This document shows positions 1 through 12,037 of a stretch of DNA of 64,000 bases, in pieces. The notes below the pieces were generated by a model that was not told where the DNA came from, made no database searches, and worked only from the letters and a program-made list of their open reading frames with translations. The position numbers and the translations under genes are program-made. Source of the stretch: Circinella umbellata (Eukaryota > Mucoromycota > Mucoromycetes > Mucorales > Lichtheimiaceae); NCBI GenBank assembly GCA_025093555.1, contig JAIWNF010000007.1:62001-126000 (forward strand), read 5' to 3'. Within the stretch, counting starts at the first letter, position 1, and every line of letters begins with the position of its first letter.

Positions 1-3000
1 TGTAGTAATACAGTACCTGTTACTAATTTGTTTATGACACCTGTTTCTTCGGATTAGCTTCTAACCATAAGAATGCTATGATGAAGTAAAACCCCCAGTA
101 AAAATTCCCAGCTGGAAATTTTGTTGGGCGTTCAACCCCCAAAGCCCATCCCAAAACCTATTAGGGCACGTTCGCTTCAGTGCGATCCTGTAGTAAAAGA
201 AGTAATATGGAATGAAGAGACGATTGTTTAGTCCTTTATTTCTTGTTTTTTTGGTAGAAAGAAGCAATAAGAAAACAGAAGTAGTATATACAGTATTACA
301 TTCAAACAGGCTGCTATGCTAATATACCATATAGGGAATGGAAAGGGTATTTCTTAACTACGTACATTCGATACCTATGATCCCTTTTAAACCTCAATAA
401 CCCGTTGTTTTGACTCGTCAATATACGCCTTAAATCCACAGAGTGGCTAACCTTAAAACATTATAAATGACTTATGTATACCTTTTGATTTAACATCGAG
501 ATGCAACACACAAATGAGTTTTCCAGGCAGTCGATTATAAGTATCAGTGACTCTTGAAAATTAGCCGACAACTTCTTGCTGGTAATATTCTCGACTCGCA
601 TATTGTCTTTTCCAAATCATCAGCATAATCATCATGTCGATCGTTGCCAATTTTTGAGATTAACTACTATTGGTTCTTTATTATTGTTTCGTATCTAAAA
701 TTTTGACCTGGTTGAATGGTAGACTTGAGTTATATTATAGATGATGCACAGTTAAAAACCTTTCTCCACCACCTTTTCAATTGACGAGACCATGAAAAAA
801 CAAAATAAGAGGTAATAGTTACTTAATGTATGTTTGTATAAAGCGGTTCACTTTTGTTGTCCGTAAGTGTTGTGTAACAATAACCCGTCTTTTATTGGGA
901 GGTTATCAATGATGAACTATTGGTATGCATCAGTTTAATGTATCAAACGCGATAAATCTGATGGTGACAAGGAATACTTACAAAAAACGTTTTCTACGTA
1001 GCGCTGTCATTTTTCTTCAAAAGATAGAATACTATTGGGATATCCTACATAAGCATATCACCTAGAGCGCTATTTACCTCTGATATAATGCTGAGAGAAT
1101 AAAGTAATTATAAGTATTTGTATCTGATACTAAAAAGCATTTTATACCAGTGCGTGTATACGAATCACACTTTTTATTTTTACTATATTCATTATACTAT
1201 ACAATTGAACATACAGTGTATGCTTTATTAATCAGATGATCGCGTACTATGACTGTATCATACACATTATACTATTCATTACAGATCATTAATAAGTAGC
1301 CAATACAATTTATGGTTTATATTTTTTCTGTACGTACGTAATATTGTATATCACTTTACACACTACCGTAATTTAAAACTTTTTTTTTTGATCTGGTAAT
1401 TACTTGGCAGGAGGTATTCGAGCAGGTCTTTGACCTGCTGTACGGCTTTGAGAAAACATAAACACCCGCTCCCTGCTTTTTGTACCTAAGATTAAAAGCA
1501 TATAAATCGCTTTTTGATCGCTCAACACTGTCAATAATCGGCTGTTTTATTAACCACAAAAAACTATCTTATCTCTCTTCTACAAATATATTTGAGATGA
1601 ATTAATAGTTTTATAAAAAACTGCTGTATATATACTTCATAACTTAAAGTATCTTTCTTTGCTTATTACATTGCGGCAGACGACATTAATGCCAGTGTCG
1701 CTACTATTTAAATTACTACACATTACTTACTATGTACCTACTATCGAACAAATTCCTAAATTACCAATTACAATTTAGTAATGCGAGACGTGGTGAAATA
1801 AATTTGACACTAGCATTCAAAGTGGTATCCCTATTAGCAAAATAGCGATGGTGTATGAATCACGATAAAGGATCGCTTATAAGAAAAACTTTTTTATTGA
1901 CAGAAACCAGCCTGGGTTGGATATCCTAATGTGCATGACAACCAAAAAGCAGCTAGTTAAGGTGCATCGCAGTTTTCTATCGAAAATTGTAAACCGCGCT
2001 GAAAAACTAGATTTGAAATTGAAGTTTATCTGTGAATGGGAATAGAAACTGGTCATAATACTCCAGGATTCGATAGCAGAGAGAATCGTGAAAAAAAAAA
2101 AACAATCGCACTGAACGTTTGCAAAAAATGGACGAGTGGCTCCTCATCTTTTGCCACCAGTCGCTCTATGCTTTGCAAGCGTCTTATTTCGCATATTTGC
2201 AGCCATATCTCATCATTACTCAATGTCTTTGGTGCGCATGGTTACTTCATGTCCAGATAATCTGTTACTTTACATGTGAAACTCTTCCCGGTATGTATTA
2301 TACAGAATACAACTTTTTTTTAAAGTACGTATATACATACACTTCATTCAATATACAGTTGTATAGATCCATAATTATATTTTCTCTCTCGTAATAATTG
2401 CCGCAAGTGAATTAGAAGTTCCACAAACAACAACTCGCCCGATTCATCGTCGATCTCCACAAGTAATAATCACCACCCTGCTATTTTTTTAAAGCCTACA
2501 TCTCTATATTGATTGATATTGTGAACGGCGAAGCCATAATTGAACTTGGTGAAATGGTCATTTCCGTACACGGTTCCTTTATTTTCTTTTCTTCCCGTTT
2601 TTCTTTCATATGATTAGTTTTCTATTTCAATTTTCTCGTTCTTCAATGGTCTTTTTCGTGGTATGGATAATGTATAGCGAAATAAGGTAACATGCAATAA
2701 ATAAATAAACTAGTACTATGGGAATTGGGAAATCTTAAATGAGGTGAATAAAGAAAAGAATCGTTATTTTCTAATTGAATTTATATTGATTTTTACGTAC
2801 AACTTTTCTAATTTATTTTTTACTAGTACTATTATACGAATTTCGTTTGTGTTGTACTATTTTATATAATATACTTGTGCCCCCATATTCTTGAGTTTCA
2901 GACAAAATACACCTATCTTTGATTTTCTATGCAAATCGTGTCCTCTTTTACCAAACCATTCGCTTTTGCAGCACCAGTTAGACCAAAATATTACTGATCG

Positions 3001-3961
3001 TCGTAATACGTACAGTAATAGAGCTTCTTTTTCATTTATCATGAATTCATCAGTAGTACTATTACTAGTCAACGAAAACAAAGAAAAGAAAAGTTGCCTC
3101 GGCGGAAAGGGGATATACTTTAAAGGTTTCATAAAGGTAATTTGACTTTCTAAAAGTTGTTAGTGTCTAAAGCTTCTGTTTCCTTGCTTGTAGAGAATTC
3201 ATCTTACACTGCACCCCTAACGTTATTAGCATGGTAAGTATAGGTCGCTGTCAGATCATTATTTTATTTTGAAGAACATCAAGTCTTGTCTTTTATGTAG
3301 TAAACATAACGTGGTTCATTCTTTTACATCTAAGCTTATTTTAAATACAGATATCCGTGTTTATATCATTATAAGTGAAGAGTTGCTAGCTTTACTTTGT
3401 CATCCTAAGTAATCTTTTTATTATTTCTTTGTGTGCTCAGAATACATCCGAACCCTCTCTTTTTTTTCCTACAGTGATCCCCACCTGTTGCAACCCGCGA
3501 GGTCATCGAGTTTTTTTTTTTTTTGTTTACTTTGACGATATAGATGACTACACATAAATACTTCTGTATTATTGCATTCCAGAATATAGTGCTTAGTAAT
3601 CAGTTCATCTTTCCGATAAAATGCGAGTTTACGTAATATATCCCTTTACTTTTTACATCATATGATAAGCTAAATTATTTAATTATAAACTCTCCTGTTC
3701 ACTGATAATATTTACTTTAGTACGCTGCAAAGTTTGTATTTGTATTAATTTCCATTTATTTTGTTATTACCAAAGCTTAATTCGAGAGATTATTTTTTAC
3801 ATTTTTGATAACTGTTTGGTCATAAGAGCAATATTATGTGGTTTCTCATGTAGCTGGAAAAAAAACTTTGGAAATTAACGAAAGCGAACATTGGGCGGAG
3901 AACAAAACGAATTTCATTTGTGGGTTTATGAACTTTCGGTATAGACTGTTAGCGTCCAAAA
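1..3961. other. Gene-free AT-rich flank
   Basis: I see no gene here. The open frames are short, lack family resemblance and are not joined by plausible splice sites. The stretch has poly-A/T runs and a small hairpin around 1432-1448 (gcaggt...acctgc type). No tRNA or rRNA could be recognised by eye. It ends at the terminal inverted repeat of a transposable element. Confidence 0.6.
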
Positions 3962-4236
3962 TCCAATTCCGCCCAATTTAAAGTTGGGCGACCAAAAATT
4001 TCGTCCAACTTCCAATTGGACTTTGGGCCGCCCAACTCCCAATCAATAATAAATTTATTATTTTATGCAAAAGCAATAATAATTATACTATATTTTTAGT
4101 ACGAAAAAAAACGAATAATTTCTCTCCTATTTACAACCTAAGTTTCATCTATTTAACTTTATTTAATGGGTGTTAATTTTAAGTTATATATATATATATA
4201 TATATATGTAATTCATCATTCTAAATAAAAATTGTT
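3962..4236 (+). repeat. Left terminal inverted repeat of outer element
   Basis: Starts tccaattccgcccaa and contains gggcgaccaaaaattt and the palindrome tccaattgga, then runs through an AT-rich stretch ending near a (TA)n tract at 4188-4206. Its reverse complement is found at about 8677-8931. The left copy has a roughly 10-bp insertion (cgtccaactt) relative to the right. Confidence 0.85.
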
Positions 4237-5411
4237 ATTATCATACCTGACAATTATGATTAATTCAAATAAATTAAAATGTAATGTAAATCTTCATTGC
4301 ATAAATATACTTATAAATAAACATTACTTTTCTTAAAGTGTATAAACTGGTACTAATGATTAATAAAAACAATGCGATTACATATAGCAAAAAAATATTA
4401 TGATAATCGATTAAAAAAAAGGATAAAATCTTTTATGACGTTTAACAGTTTTATAATAGTGATGGAATAGAAGAAAGGTATTGCGAATTTTAAACTTACG
4501 TAATCTATCAGTAAATTGCATTACTACTGTTGTTTCTATAGGTATATCTATACAGTGGTTTTGCGTTTCACACTGTGATGAACATCGTGAAATAAACTAC
4601 GTACATAGAATCGAATGGTTTCCAAATTATTCTCTACGTTGAAAAATAATACCATTCAGCATTGTATGTCATAAACATTTGATTGTATCAAATTATTTAT
4701 TGTAGTATAATGACCTCTTTTTATAACGACTATTATCTTTGGCAGCCGAAAGACATAAATAACTAAGCCCAATACCAACAGCATAAAAGGTGATGGTATG
4801 TATGTATTGAACAATATAAAAGCGCATTTATACGTAATTATAAAATTAAACGGTATACAGCAGTGTCGAAATTACATCAGTATATATTTATATATATTAA
4901 ACAAACAATTAAAAAATTAAAAAGTTAGAAAAAGGACATTCGAGATACTTTCGTCATAGTGTGACATTTGGTATAAAACTTGTAGATCGTCATAATAATC
5001 GATTAGTACCTCCTAGTTAAATAACATTACTGCACAACCTTGCATATAGCTGTATGTAATTAAAGCCGAAAAATATTATGATATAAACGTTTTAAATTAC
5101 TTATTCAAATATACGTGCCAGTTAAGCTTTTTATATTTATACGTATATGAAGTGTCAGATTTGTATAACTATAAGAACGTAAAAAAAATTATTTACATAA
5201 TTAATGTAAAAATCCATTTACTTTAATTAATGCTAAATTTAAATAAAGATACTCTGATATATCAAGTGTGAACATTTAATAAAGAAAAGCGGTATGCTTA
5301 TTTTCAATTACATCTACATTCGAGGGATTCCTTTCCTCATTCTGTATAGAATTAAATCCAAAGCTTTTATATTCATACGTATCTAGCTATAAGTACGTAT
5401 TAAATTAAAAA

Positions 5412-5616
5412 GAGAATTACTACATGGGCTACAAAATTCAAAGTCAGACCACATGGGCTACAAAAATCATAAGGTATGTAAGTAACTTGTAGCCCATCTC
5501 GTCTGCTTGCCATATATAGATCCTGTAGCCCATCTCGTCTAATTTTTTGTAGCCCACCTCGTCTAATTTTTTGTAGCCCACCTCGTCTAATTTTTTTGTA
5601 GCCCACCTCGTCTAAT
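5412..5616 (+). repeat. Left TIR of inner element, seven GGGCTAC motifs
   Basis: The first two motif copies (5424-5432 and 5453-5461) point inward. After the AGTCAGAC block (5442-5449) the remaining five are in the opposite orientation, as tgtagcccatctcgtcta or tgtagcccacctcgtcta units. Dense oriented repeats of this type are typical binding arrays for a transposase or accessory DNA-binding protein; that role is inferred. Confidence 0.85.
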
Positions 5617-5709
5617 CTTTTTTATCATCCACTTCTCGACCCTTTTTTGTCACTTTTTCTGCATTAATATTATTGAAAAAGGTTACAATTATAAGATAGA
5701 TTGTATTTG

Positions 5710-5743
<34 letters not shown>

Positions 5744-6378
5744 GTAAATAAAAATACTAATGATAATGATAATATTGAAGCGTTTATAGTTATTACAAAG
5801 AGCTTCGTTATATAAAATGGTATGAATTACATATGTCAAGAAAATAGTATAAAGGTTATAATAAATCAAATAATTATGGATAATGCTTATGTGGGAGTTC
5901 TAATATTCAGGAATTTTACGTCTGAATCCATGAAAACGAGGAAGTCTTGATAAAATTATAAAAGGGAAATCATCTGAAGATTGATTTATGAAAGATATTT
6001 TATTAAAAAGTAAAAATAGAACTGAAGAAATGGGTTTGGTGGTAAAGAAATGGTGGGATTTATATTGATTAGCAATGGTAAAAATATTCAATAGCTTTTG
6101 TGGAAAGACGCAAAAGCGAAGTACAGTCAAATTATGGTCATCAGAACATGTGATAATAAAAGAAAACAATAATATTGTGTATAATAATAATGATGATAAT
6201 AATAAACACTAATACTCCTGATAGTGTTATTGTGTATGAAGAGAAGAGAAAAAAAAAGGGTTACCTTTAGGAAAGTCACAATGTATCATAAAATAAAGAT
6301 ATAAATAAAATTCAGAAAAGAAAGAAAGAGGGAACAGAGATAAATAATTGATATAGATTATAGTGATCATTACACTAT

Positions 6379-6651
6379 TTAATAGTCGTAGTCTTCTTCT
6401 ACAGGATTTGGATAGACATGTACACCATATTCATGACTGCTCATCAAAATGTTGAGTGCATTCTTATATGATGGGATGCTTAAATCTTCTTAATTTAAAA
6501 GAATGCTGCACTCCGGTACAAGGATGGTCTGGATAAATGTTAATTCATCCAACGGGTGCGTATCGCTTCTTGTAATTCTTGACTTATGGACGAGCTCATG
6601 TTGTAAAGCACTTACTATGATTGCTTTGCCTCTTACGCCATAATAGCCGCT
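6379..6651 (-). pseudogene. Decayed ORF resembling the Rtc4 C-terminal domain, inside the inner element
   Basis: Reading the minus strand from a good splice acceptor (atattatag, just above 6651) gives 91 codons in one frame, with a single internal TAA, ending in a natural TAA at 6379-6381. The sequence runs from SGYYGVRGKAII through LTFIQTILVPE and EDLSIPSYKNALNIL to GVHVYPNPVEED. From memory of the family, G-Y-Y-G..-G, (E/Q)-x2-L-V-P-E and the -ED-...-YG-..-P tail characterise the C-terminal domain of restriction-of-telomere-capping protein 4. The single stop in an otherwise intact frame suggests a recent loss. A profile search would be decisive. Confidence 0.55.
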
Positions 6652-6771
6652 CTATAATATTAGACAGGTAGTATACTATTAGTATATTTATATCCATAAA
6701 TCAAGAAAGAAAACAAACAGTTAATAGTAATACGTATCGTTGCGACTTTGACAATGACAATGACAATTTAA

Positions 6772-6900
6772 TAATTGTGATCATAATGCATATGAACAAT
6801 GATGCCAATTTGGTATAATTGTTATCATCATGCATATGAATAATGATGTTAATATTGCTGCGGGGTTTGCCAATAATTGTAATTATAATGCATTGTTATG
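6772..6900 (+). repeat. Internal ~65-bp repeats of the inner element, copies 1-2
   Basis: Two adjacent copies of a unit containing caataattgtgatcataatgcatatgaa.aatgatg followed by ttggtataattg or aatattgctgcg. Two more copies lie at about 7421-7530. They are non-coding by appearance. Confidence 0.6.
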
Positions 6901-7420
6901 TACACCTCTTTTTTATTATTTCTTTTTTTTTTAAAAAAAAATATCACAGCTATATTTTTTTTCTACTCTTATCATAATCATCATTATTATATTACAAATA
7001 TTTTCATTGATTATCATTATCATTTTTTTTATAATAAATCAATACCAGAAGTATGTTAAAGGATTAAGTGGTTACATCTGTCCAATGAAATTTATCTATA
7101 TTTGTAACCAGATTCATTTTTACCTGAAATGAGATCCAGAGTAAGAAATTAAATAATCAAATAATTAGTATAATAAAAAGAATAGTTTCTTCCTTTTTGT
7201 GCAAAACAACAATTAGTTCATTTTATTGAAATAAACTCTTTTCCCAACTCCTTGACATATTGAATATACTGTGGTTATAAAAAACCACCCCCTTTATTTT
7301 TGTTGAATAAGTTATTTGATACGTATAACTTTCTTTATTCCTTGAGTCTTTTACTCAGAACTACTTCTATCTTCTTTTTATTTTATTAAGTACGATCCAA
7401 ACGGGATGTAACAGCAAAAT

Positions 7421-7530
7421 ATGAATAATGATGCTAATATTGCTGCGTGATTTAGCAATAATTGTAATTATAATACATACAAATTATGATGTTAATATTG
7501 CTGCACACCTTGACAATACTGATTAATATA
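7421..7530 (+). repeat. Internal ~65-bp repeats of the inner element, copies 3-4
   Basis: Same unit as at 6772-6900: aatgatgctaatattgctgcg, then gcaataattgtaattataat, then atgatgttaatattgctgca. The four copies form two pairs separated by about 520 bp. Confidence 0.6.
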
Positions 7531-7754
7531 TGGTATAATAAGTACCAAGCAGAAATCAATGCGCATTACAAGAAGTGTGAAAAATAAAATTGTCAAAAAG
7601 GGAAAAGGTAGCACAAAGTAATTTTACTATACACTTAGGGAAGAGAATAATATAATAAAAGTGTAGTTATAGCGTAAAAACATAGTAACAACAATGAAAT
7701 TAATATCTTAAAAATTTTATTTTGAAAATTATCAACTATATGATATTATTAAAA

Positions 7755-7985
7755 ATTAGACGAGATGGGCTACAAAAAAATTAGACGAGGTGGGCTACAA
7801 AAAATTAGACGAGGTGGGCTACAAAAAATTAGATGAGGTGGGCTACAAAAAAATTAGACGAGATGGGCTACAGGATCTATATATGGCAAGCAGACGAGAT
7901 GGGCTACAAGTTACTAACATACCTTATGATTTTTGTAGCCCATGTGGTCTGACTTTGAATTTTTGTAGCCCATGTAGTAATTCTC
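7755..7985 (-). repeat. Right TIR of inner element, eight GGGCTAC motifs
   Basis: Reverse complement of 5412-5616 with one additional repeat unit. Units begin at about 7755, 7780, 7804, 7829, 7855 and 7890; two inverted copies lie near 7934 and 7964. Small substitutions (gaggtggg against gagatggg, agatgagg) vary between units. Confidence 0.85.
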
Positions 7986-8058
7986 TATTATAAAGGTCAA
8001 TTATCTATAATAAAACTAAAATGGTATATTTTACTTCTAACATATTGTTCTTCTTTAG

Positions 8059-8572
8059 TCAAGAAAAAAAATATGGTACCCCAGTCTTGTACAAGCAGGG
8101 AGATCAGGTTGGAATTCGAGTAGATGATAGGACTCGCCGAAAACACGACCCTTTTTACATACCGTGTTTGGTGAGAAATGTACATGTACCTGAAGACGAG
8201 ATCGACCGGTGTGACGTTCCAATTAATCCACGAAATGTTATATATCGTCTTCAGTGTAAGGCAGGTGTACTACATATGACCCATAGATGGAGTGAACTTC
8301 TTGATATTCGCGATTTGAACTTTCCTGAACTGAATACGTTGGATATTTTTGCATCTGTCCCAACAAGATGTTATATCACCATGAAAAGAGCAGCAGAGGA
8401 AGCGATAGGAAAATCTCAGTCAGCATATCGTCCTACATGTGGATGTACAACAGGATGCGAAAACAACCGGTGCAAGTGCAAGAAGAACAATCTTCCATGT
8501 ACAAAGAGTTGCCATCGTTTTCGCGAATGTAACAACACGCATGCCGAATGGAGCAGAAGACAAGAAAACTAG
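8059..8572 (+). pseudogene. C-terminal relic of a KRBA2/GINGER-like DDE integrase
   Basis: An open frame from a plausible splice acceptor (ttctttag, 8051-8058) to a TAG at 8570-8572. It reads through a C-terminal domain beginning YGTPVLYKQGDQVGIRV (beta-barrel-like post-integrase region) and ends in a Cys-rich CXC segment with spacing C-G-C-x3-G-C-x4-R-C-K-C-K-x4-P-C-x3-C-H-x5-C. From family knowledge, this combination follows the catalytic core in KRAB-A-domain-containing-protein-2-like integrases. The core itself (DDE residues) is absent, because the inner element sits directly upstream. The fragment is therefore not expected to be active. It could instead be the last exon of a gene whose upstream exons were displaced, but nothing supports that in the window. 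Confidence 0.7.
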
Positions 8573-8676
8573 CTTTTAATAATCTTTATAATATATATTT
8601 CATTATTCTCTTATTTTTTTTCTTTCATTATGTATGCTGTTTATTTTTCTCATACGAAATTATTTGCCGTATATTA

Positions 8677-8931
8677 CTAATTTATATTTAGAATGATAAA
8701 TTACATATATATACATATATATAACTTAAAATTAACACCCATTAAATAAAGTTAAATAGATGAAAGTTAGGTTGTAAATAGAAGAGAAATTATTCATTTT
8801 TTATATTAAATATAGTATAATTATTATTGCTTTTGCATAAAATAATAAATTTATTATTGATTGGGAGTTGGGCGGCCCAAAGTCCAATTGGAAATTTTTG
8901 GTCGCCCAATTTAAAGTTGGGCGGAATTGGA
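8677..8931 (-). repeat. Right terminal inverted repeat of outer element
   Basis: Reverse complement of the repeat at 3962-4236. It retains the ggcggcccaaagtccaattgg and gggcggaattgga blocks and the inner taaaattaacacccattaaataaag block. Confidence 0.85.
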
Positions 8932-9945
8932 CTTCAAACGGTAACATAGACAGCCCTCTAAAAGGCATCGACATATATTAAGATACTCCGCCAAATAGGG
9001 AGAATCTTACCGCATGAAGGCTATTTATCTACACACTATGTATACAGCTTTTATTTGGTTATTTGGTTTACTCTATACATTATTCTATATTCAACAACAT
9101 TATGATCTAAGCATTACCGCATATATCTCAGTGTCGACTCGTGTTGAGTTTGCAAGTACAATAATTTTTCTCCTTTTTCCGTTTTTGAGAAAAAGAAACA
9201 AGAAGCATTTTTTGTTGTAGGTACAATATATAAAATGTTTCACATAGTTTTATAGATGGGTGGGGAAAACAGGGGTTTTGTGCATATTTGAACCTTATAT
9301 CATATAACAGAAAAAATTATGCAGCACAACGATACACAAACACAGGTAAAGAAGAATGTAATGTTTATTGCCCTTTCCTTTACATCTGACCAAGAACTTG
9401 AAGCTTTATATTTAAAAACTCTCCTTTTCTATAAATTAAAATTTGGGACGGGGCAAGAATAGTTTTTAGTACCTAGATTGACAGCGCGGGGATAATTTTA
9501 ACAGTAATTTTATTTTGTTAGATCAACTCTTTCGGAACAAATAAAAGATGTTGTAATACAGGATTTTTCCTATTTTTTAGGCGGACCAATATTTATTTCT
9601 GTGCCACCGTATCACAAAAAACACCAAGGATCTCAAGAAAGATATTTATGATACTTGGTAGGTGAATTTTAATACTGAATTTAAAGATGACATGTGGAAA
9701 TTGTGTAACAATGGGGTATGATAGTAACAAATAAAGAAAGAAAGGAAAAGAATTGATATAAGAATTGCTTATATTAAAATAAATATTAATATTATGAATC
9801 TGATAAAATAGAGCGTATAAGTGTAAGGTAAAGTAATAGAAATATAAGTATATAAAGAATAATAATAATAATAATAATATCAATTAATTAATCAGTGGAA
9901 GTACTGGTGTTGTTGAGTCTTGCAAGAAATTCATTTGTGTTATTT
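8932..9945. other. Intergenic, nothing convincing
   Basis: AT-rich sequence between the outer transposon and the 3' end of the first seven-TM gene. A 33-residue frame at about 9360-9461 (MFIALSFTSDQELEALYLK...) looks coding-like but is isolated. A (TAA)n run near 9860 belongs to the 3' flank of the gene that ends at 9946. Confidence 0.5.
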
Positions 9946-12037
9946 TTAGTTGATCAACTCAAACTTAGAGGATCCGCTTCCTGCATCTGTACCCTTCCTT
10001 TTTTTCCTATCGAAGTGATAGCTATCCATGGAAGATTGTTGTTCAACGCCCTGATCCATTACTTGGAATTTTTGATTATGATCTGTGGAAAAAGTACCTT
10101 TATGATAAGAATCATTAAGGTTGTTGCTACTCTCTTCCATATTGGGTGATGGCCCTGTTGTTAATGTGTTTCGTCCATTATTGATGGCGTGTTTTTGGAA
10201 AACTTGTTGGTATTGCAATTGTTGTTGCTTGATATCGGTCATAATGATAGTATCGGGTAAGTCACTGTCATCTGCATTCGAATACGTTGTTGTAGCTTGT
10301 CCAAAACTGTTACTATAACCTTGTGATGAAGTGTTATATGTTTTGATACGTGGATTAGTAGTATCTCCCGCACCGGTACTGGATAAGTTGGTAGTGCCCA
10401 ATGCTTCATTCTTTGCCATGGTTGGGCTGTAAAAAAATGTTTTTTAGTTCTGTTTTTCTGCGGAGCCATAGCAATAGTTTATTACTTTTACCCACTAATA
10501 TTTATCACACTACCCAACTCACTTTGGGGAGCCACTACTTCCATTAGATTGTGCAACAATAATAGATTACTACTTACTTTATAATAATGGCCAGTTCTAC
10601 AAACACGGTAGTCAGGGGCCCCAAAAAGGTCCAAATAACACCAAGAAAGACAGAACCAACTGTACTTGTCATGATTTGATCTCGAAGAATTCCATATAAC
10701 AATAAAAACGAAGCAAATGTCATCAGACATACAATAATGATTCCGACAATTGCTTGGATCTATAAATATAGGTTAAGAAAGTTTTTATTTCTCAGTTTTG
10801 AATAATGATCTAGAAAATTAATTTTAATATAAAAATATAGTGTACCTTGTAAATACCAGTTTTGACAGCACGGTAACGTGGTCCGGATGATTCTTTAAAC
10901 TTGGCAAGATGACTATTTAGAATTATGACTAGTCGATAACCGGCGAAAAATACAGCCGCACTGAGAACAGTGTTATTATAGAACCAAAAACCATATAGTA
11001 AACGAGAAAAAAATTCAGCAGTCCACAGATCTTTTTCAGCATAGGCACCAGCGATCAATGAGAAAACATTATGAACGACGAATGGCCATAAGAGCATCCA
11101 TGTTCCGACAATATCTACAACAGCAGGAGACGGTAACCATCCACTTGATATAGACTTGTGACTCTATTAAGCCAATAATAGGTATATCAGTTGTTTTTCT
11201 ATAACAGCAAGTAATATTATAAGCTTAATGATACTTACTTCTGCCAATGTTTGAGCTATACCAACCAAATACAACGTGAAAGAACCAACACCAAATTGCC
11301 AGGGAATTTCAAAGATGACTATATATTGTGATATGTAGCATACATGATTACTTATATTAATAAAAATTTATATATTTTATCACATGTTCGATAAAATAAT
11401 CACAAAAATGGTCTGTATACGGAATATATAAAGCAAAATAATGCTTACATGATCGTGCTATCATATTTGTTGGCGCAATGTCCGCGACAAGAATAACACT
11501 GCTAACTAGTCGTACTATTATATATGCCGTAATAAACGTATGGACAAAGTTAGTGATAGTGAATAATGACAATAGGTCCAGATAATATTAGCGTGAATAC
11601 GTTATATTTATCCACAAAGTCGGATGATTAACAAAAAAAGCTTACAGGCGTTAAAAACGGTTAATAAAAACATGAGTGCGTCGACAGGTTTTGGTCGTAA
11701 ACATCCTCTCGCTCTGTTTGAGTCCCAAAGTCGATGTCCTTTAATGAAAATACGATGAAAAAGTAATGCAATACCTAGTTGTCGGTAACCAATGAGTTAG
11801 TTTACGCTTTTTATGTGTAAATTGTTTCCCCTTTACTATTAAAAAAAATAGATCAGCATCATGCATATACATACCCACCGCAACAACAAGCCCAGAAAGA
11901 GCAATGTTTATAATATAAACATAATACATTGCATTAGCTTCTTCACAACCGTAAATAGTTAAGCGCCAATCACAATGACATACACCATCATTGTTACAGT
12001 GTCGTGAAAGTGTCCTTTGGCTATTATTGCTCTCCAT
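9946..12037 (-). CDS. Seven-TM receptor-like membrane protein A (unrecognised family)
   Basis: Seven exons on the minus strand: 11875-12037, 11646-11774, 11449-11514, 11239-11318, 10846-11163, 10578-10759, 9946-10426, giving 472 residues. The short N-terminus carries H-C-N-N-D-G-V-C-H-C-D-W-R (residues 13-25), with a further Cys before the first hydrophobic helix. I count seven hydrophobic helices, with conserved FEIPWQFG before TM3 and SGWLPSP before TM4. After TM7 comes a 160-residue hydrophilic, Ser/Asn/Gln-rich tail containing QQQLQYQQVFQKH. The layout (Cys-rich outside, 7 TM, long tail) resembles a G-protein-coupled receptor, but I do not recognise the family; Pth11/CFEM receptors have a different Cys pattern. 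It is the downstream member of a tandem pair with gene B, and both share all intron positions. Function unknown; a sensory role is inference. Confidence 0.85.

Larger units (their letters stand above)
5412..7985. mobile_element. Inner TIR element with WGGGCTAC subterminal repeats
   Basis: Ends are GAGAATTACTACATGGGCTAC and its reverse complement, within inverted repeats of 205 bp (5412-5616) and 231 bp (7755-7985). Each end carries seven or eight copies of a motif with core (A/G)TGGGCTAC, mostly as a 25-26-bp unit (TTAGACGAGGTGGGCTACAA type); the right end has one extra unit. The interior holds a decayed ORF resembling the Rtc4 C-terminal domain (6379-6651, minus) and about 65-bp tandem repeats. 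I see no perfect 8-bp target-site duplication (5404-5411 differs from 7986-7993). It lies inside the outer element, so it inserted later. The terminal scaffold matches that of the element at 37294-38702. Confidence 0.85.
3962..8931. mobile_element. Outer TIR DNA transposon, interrupted by a second element
   Basis: An inverted repeat of about 270 bp bounds this 5-kb segment: 3962-4236 matches the reverse complement of about 8677-8931 with few mismatches. The ends contain short palindromes (gcccaa..ttaaa..ttgggc, tccaattgga). Just inside the right end lies a plus-strand coding relic matching the C-terminal part of a KRBA2/GINGER-like integrase (8059-8572). The rest of the integrase is missing, and the space is occupied by another TIR element (5412-7985). 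The organisation suggests an autonomous integrase-type DNA transposon crippled by deletion and nested insertion. I could not identify a target-site duplication, so the exact ends may be a few bases off. Confidence 0.75.

Noticed and set aside
1432..1448. Small hairpin as terminator or ncRNA
   Set aside because: Short, with no associated gene or RNA structure; common by chance.
2036..2394. Overlapping plus-strand frames that could be a small gene
   Set aside because: No family resemblance, two frames equally long, no splice context, AT-rich background.
5400..5606. Frame encoding repeats of GLQKIRRG-type peptide
   Set aside because: It is translation of the WGGGCTAC repeat array in the TIR, not a gene; the same applies at 7790-7993.
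5404..7993. 8-bp target-site duplication for the inner TIR element
   Set aside because: The flanks attaaaaa and tattataa do not match well enough; either mutated or lost.
9014..9220. Hydrophobic 68-codon frame outside the outer element
   Set aside because: Looks like a TM protein only because of AT-rich codons; no partners or homology recognised.
9360..9461. Short coding-like frame MFIALSFTSDQELEALYLK...
   Set aside because: Too short and isolated to call; may be a relic, but one segment is not enough evidence.
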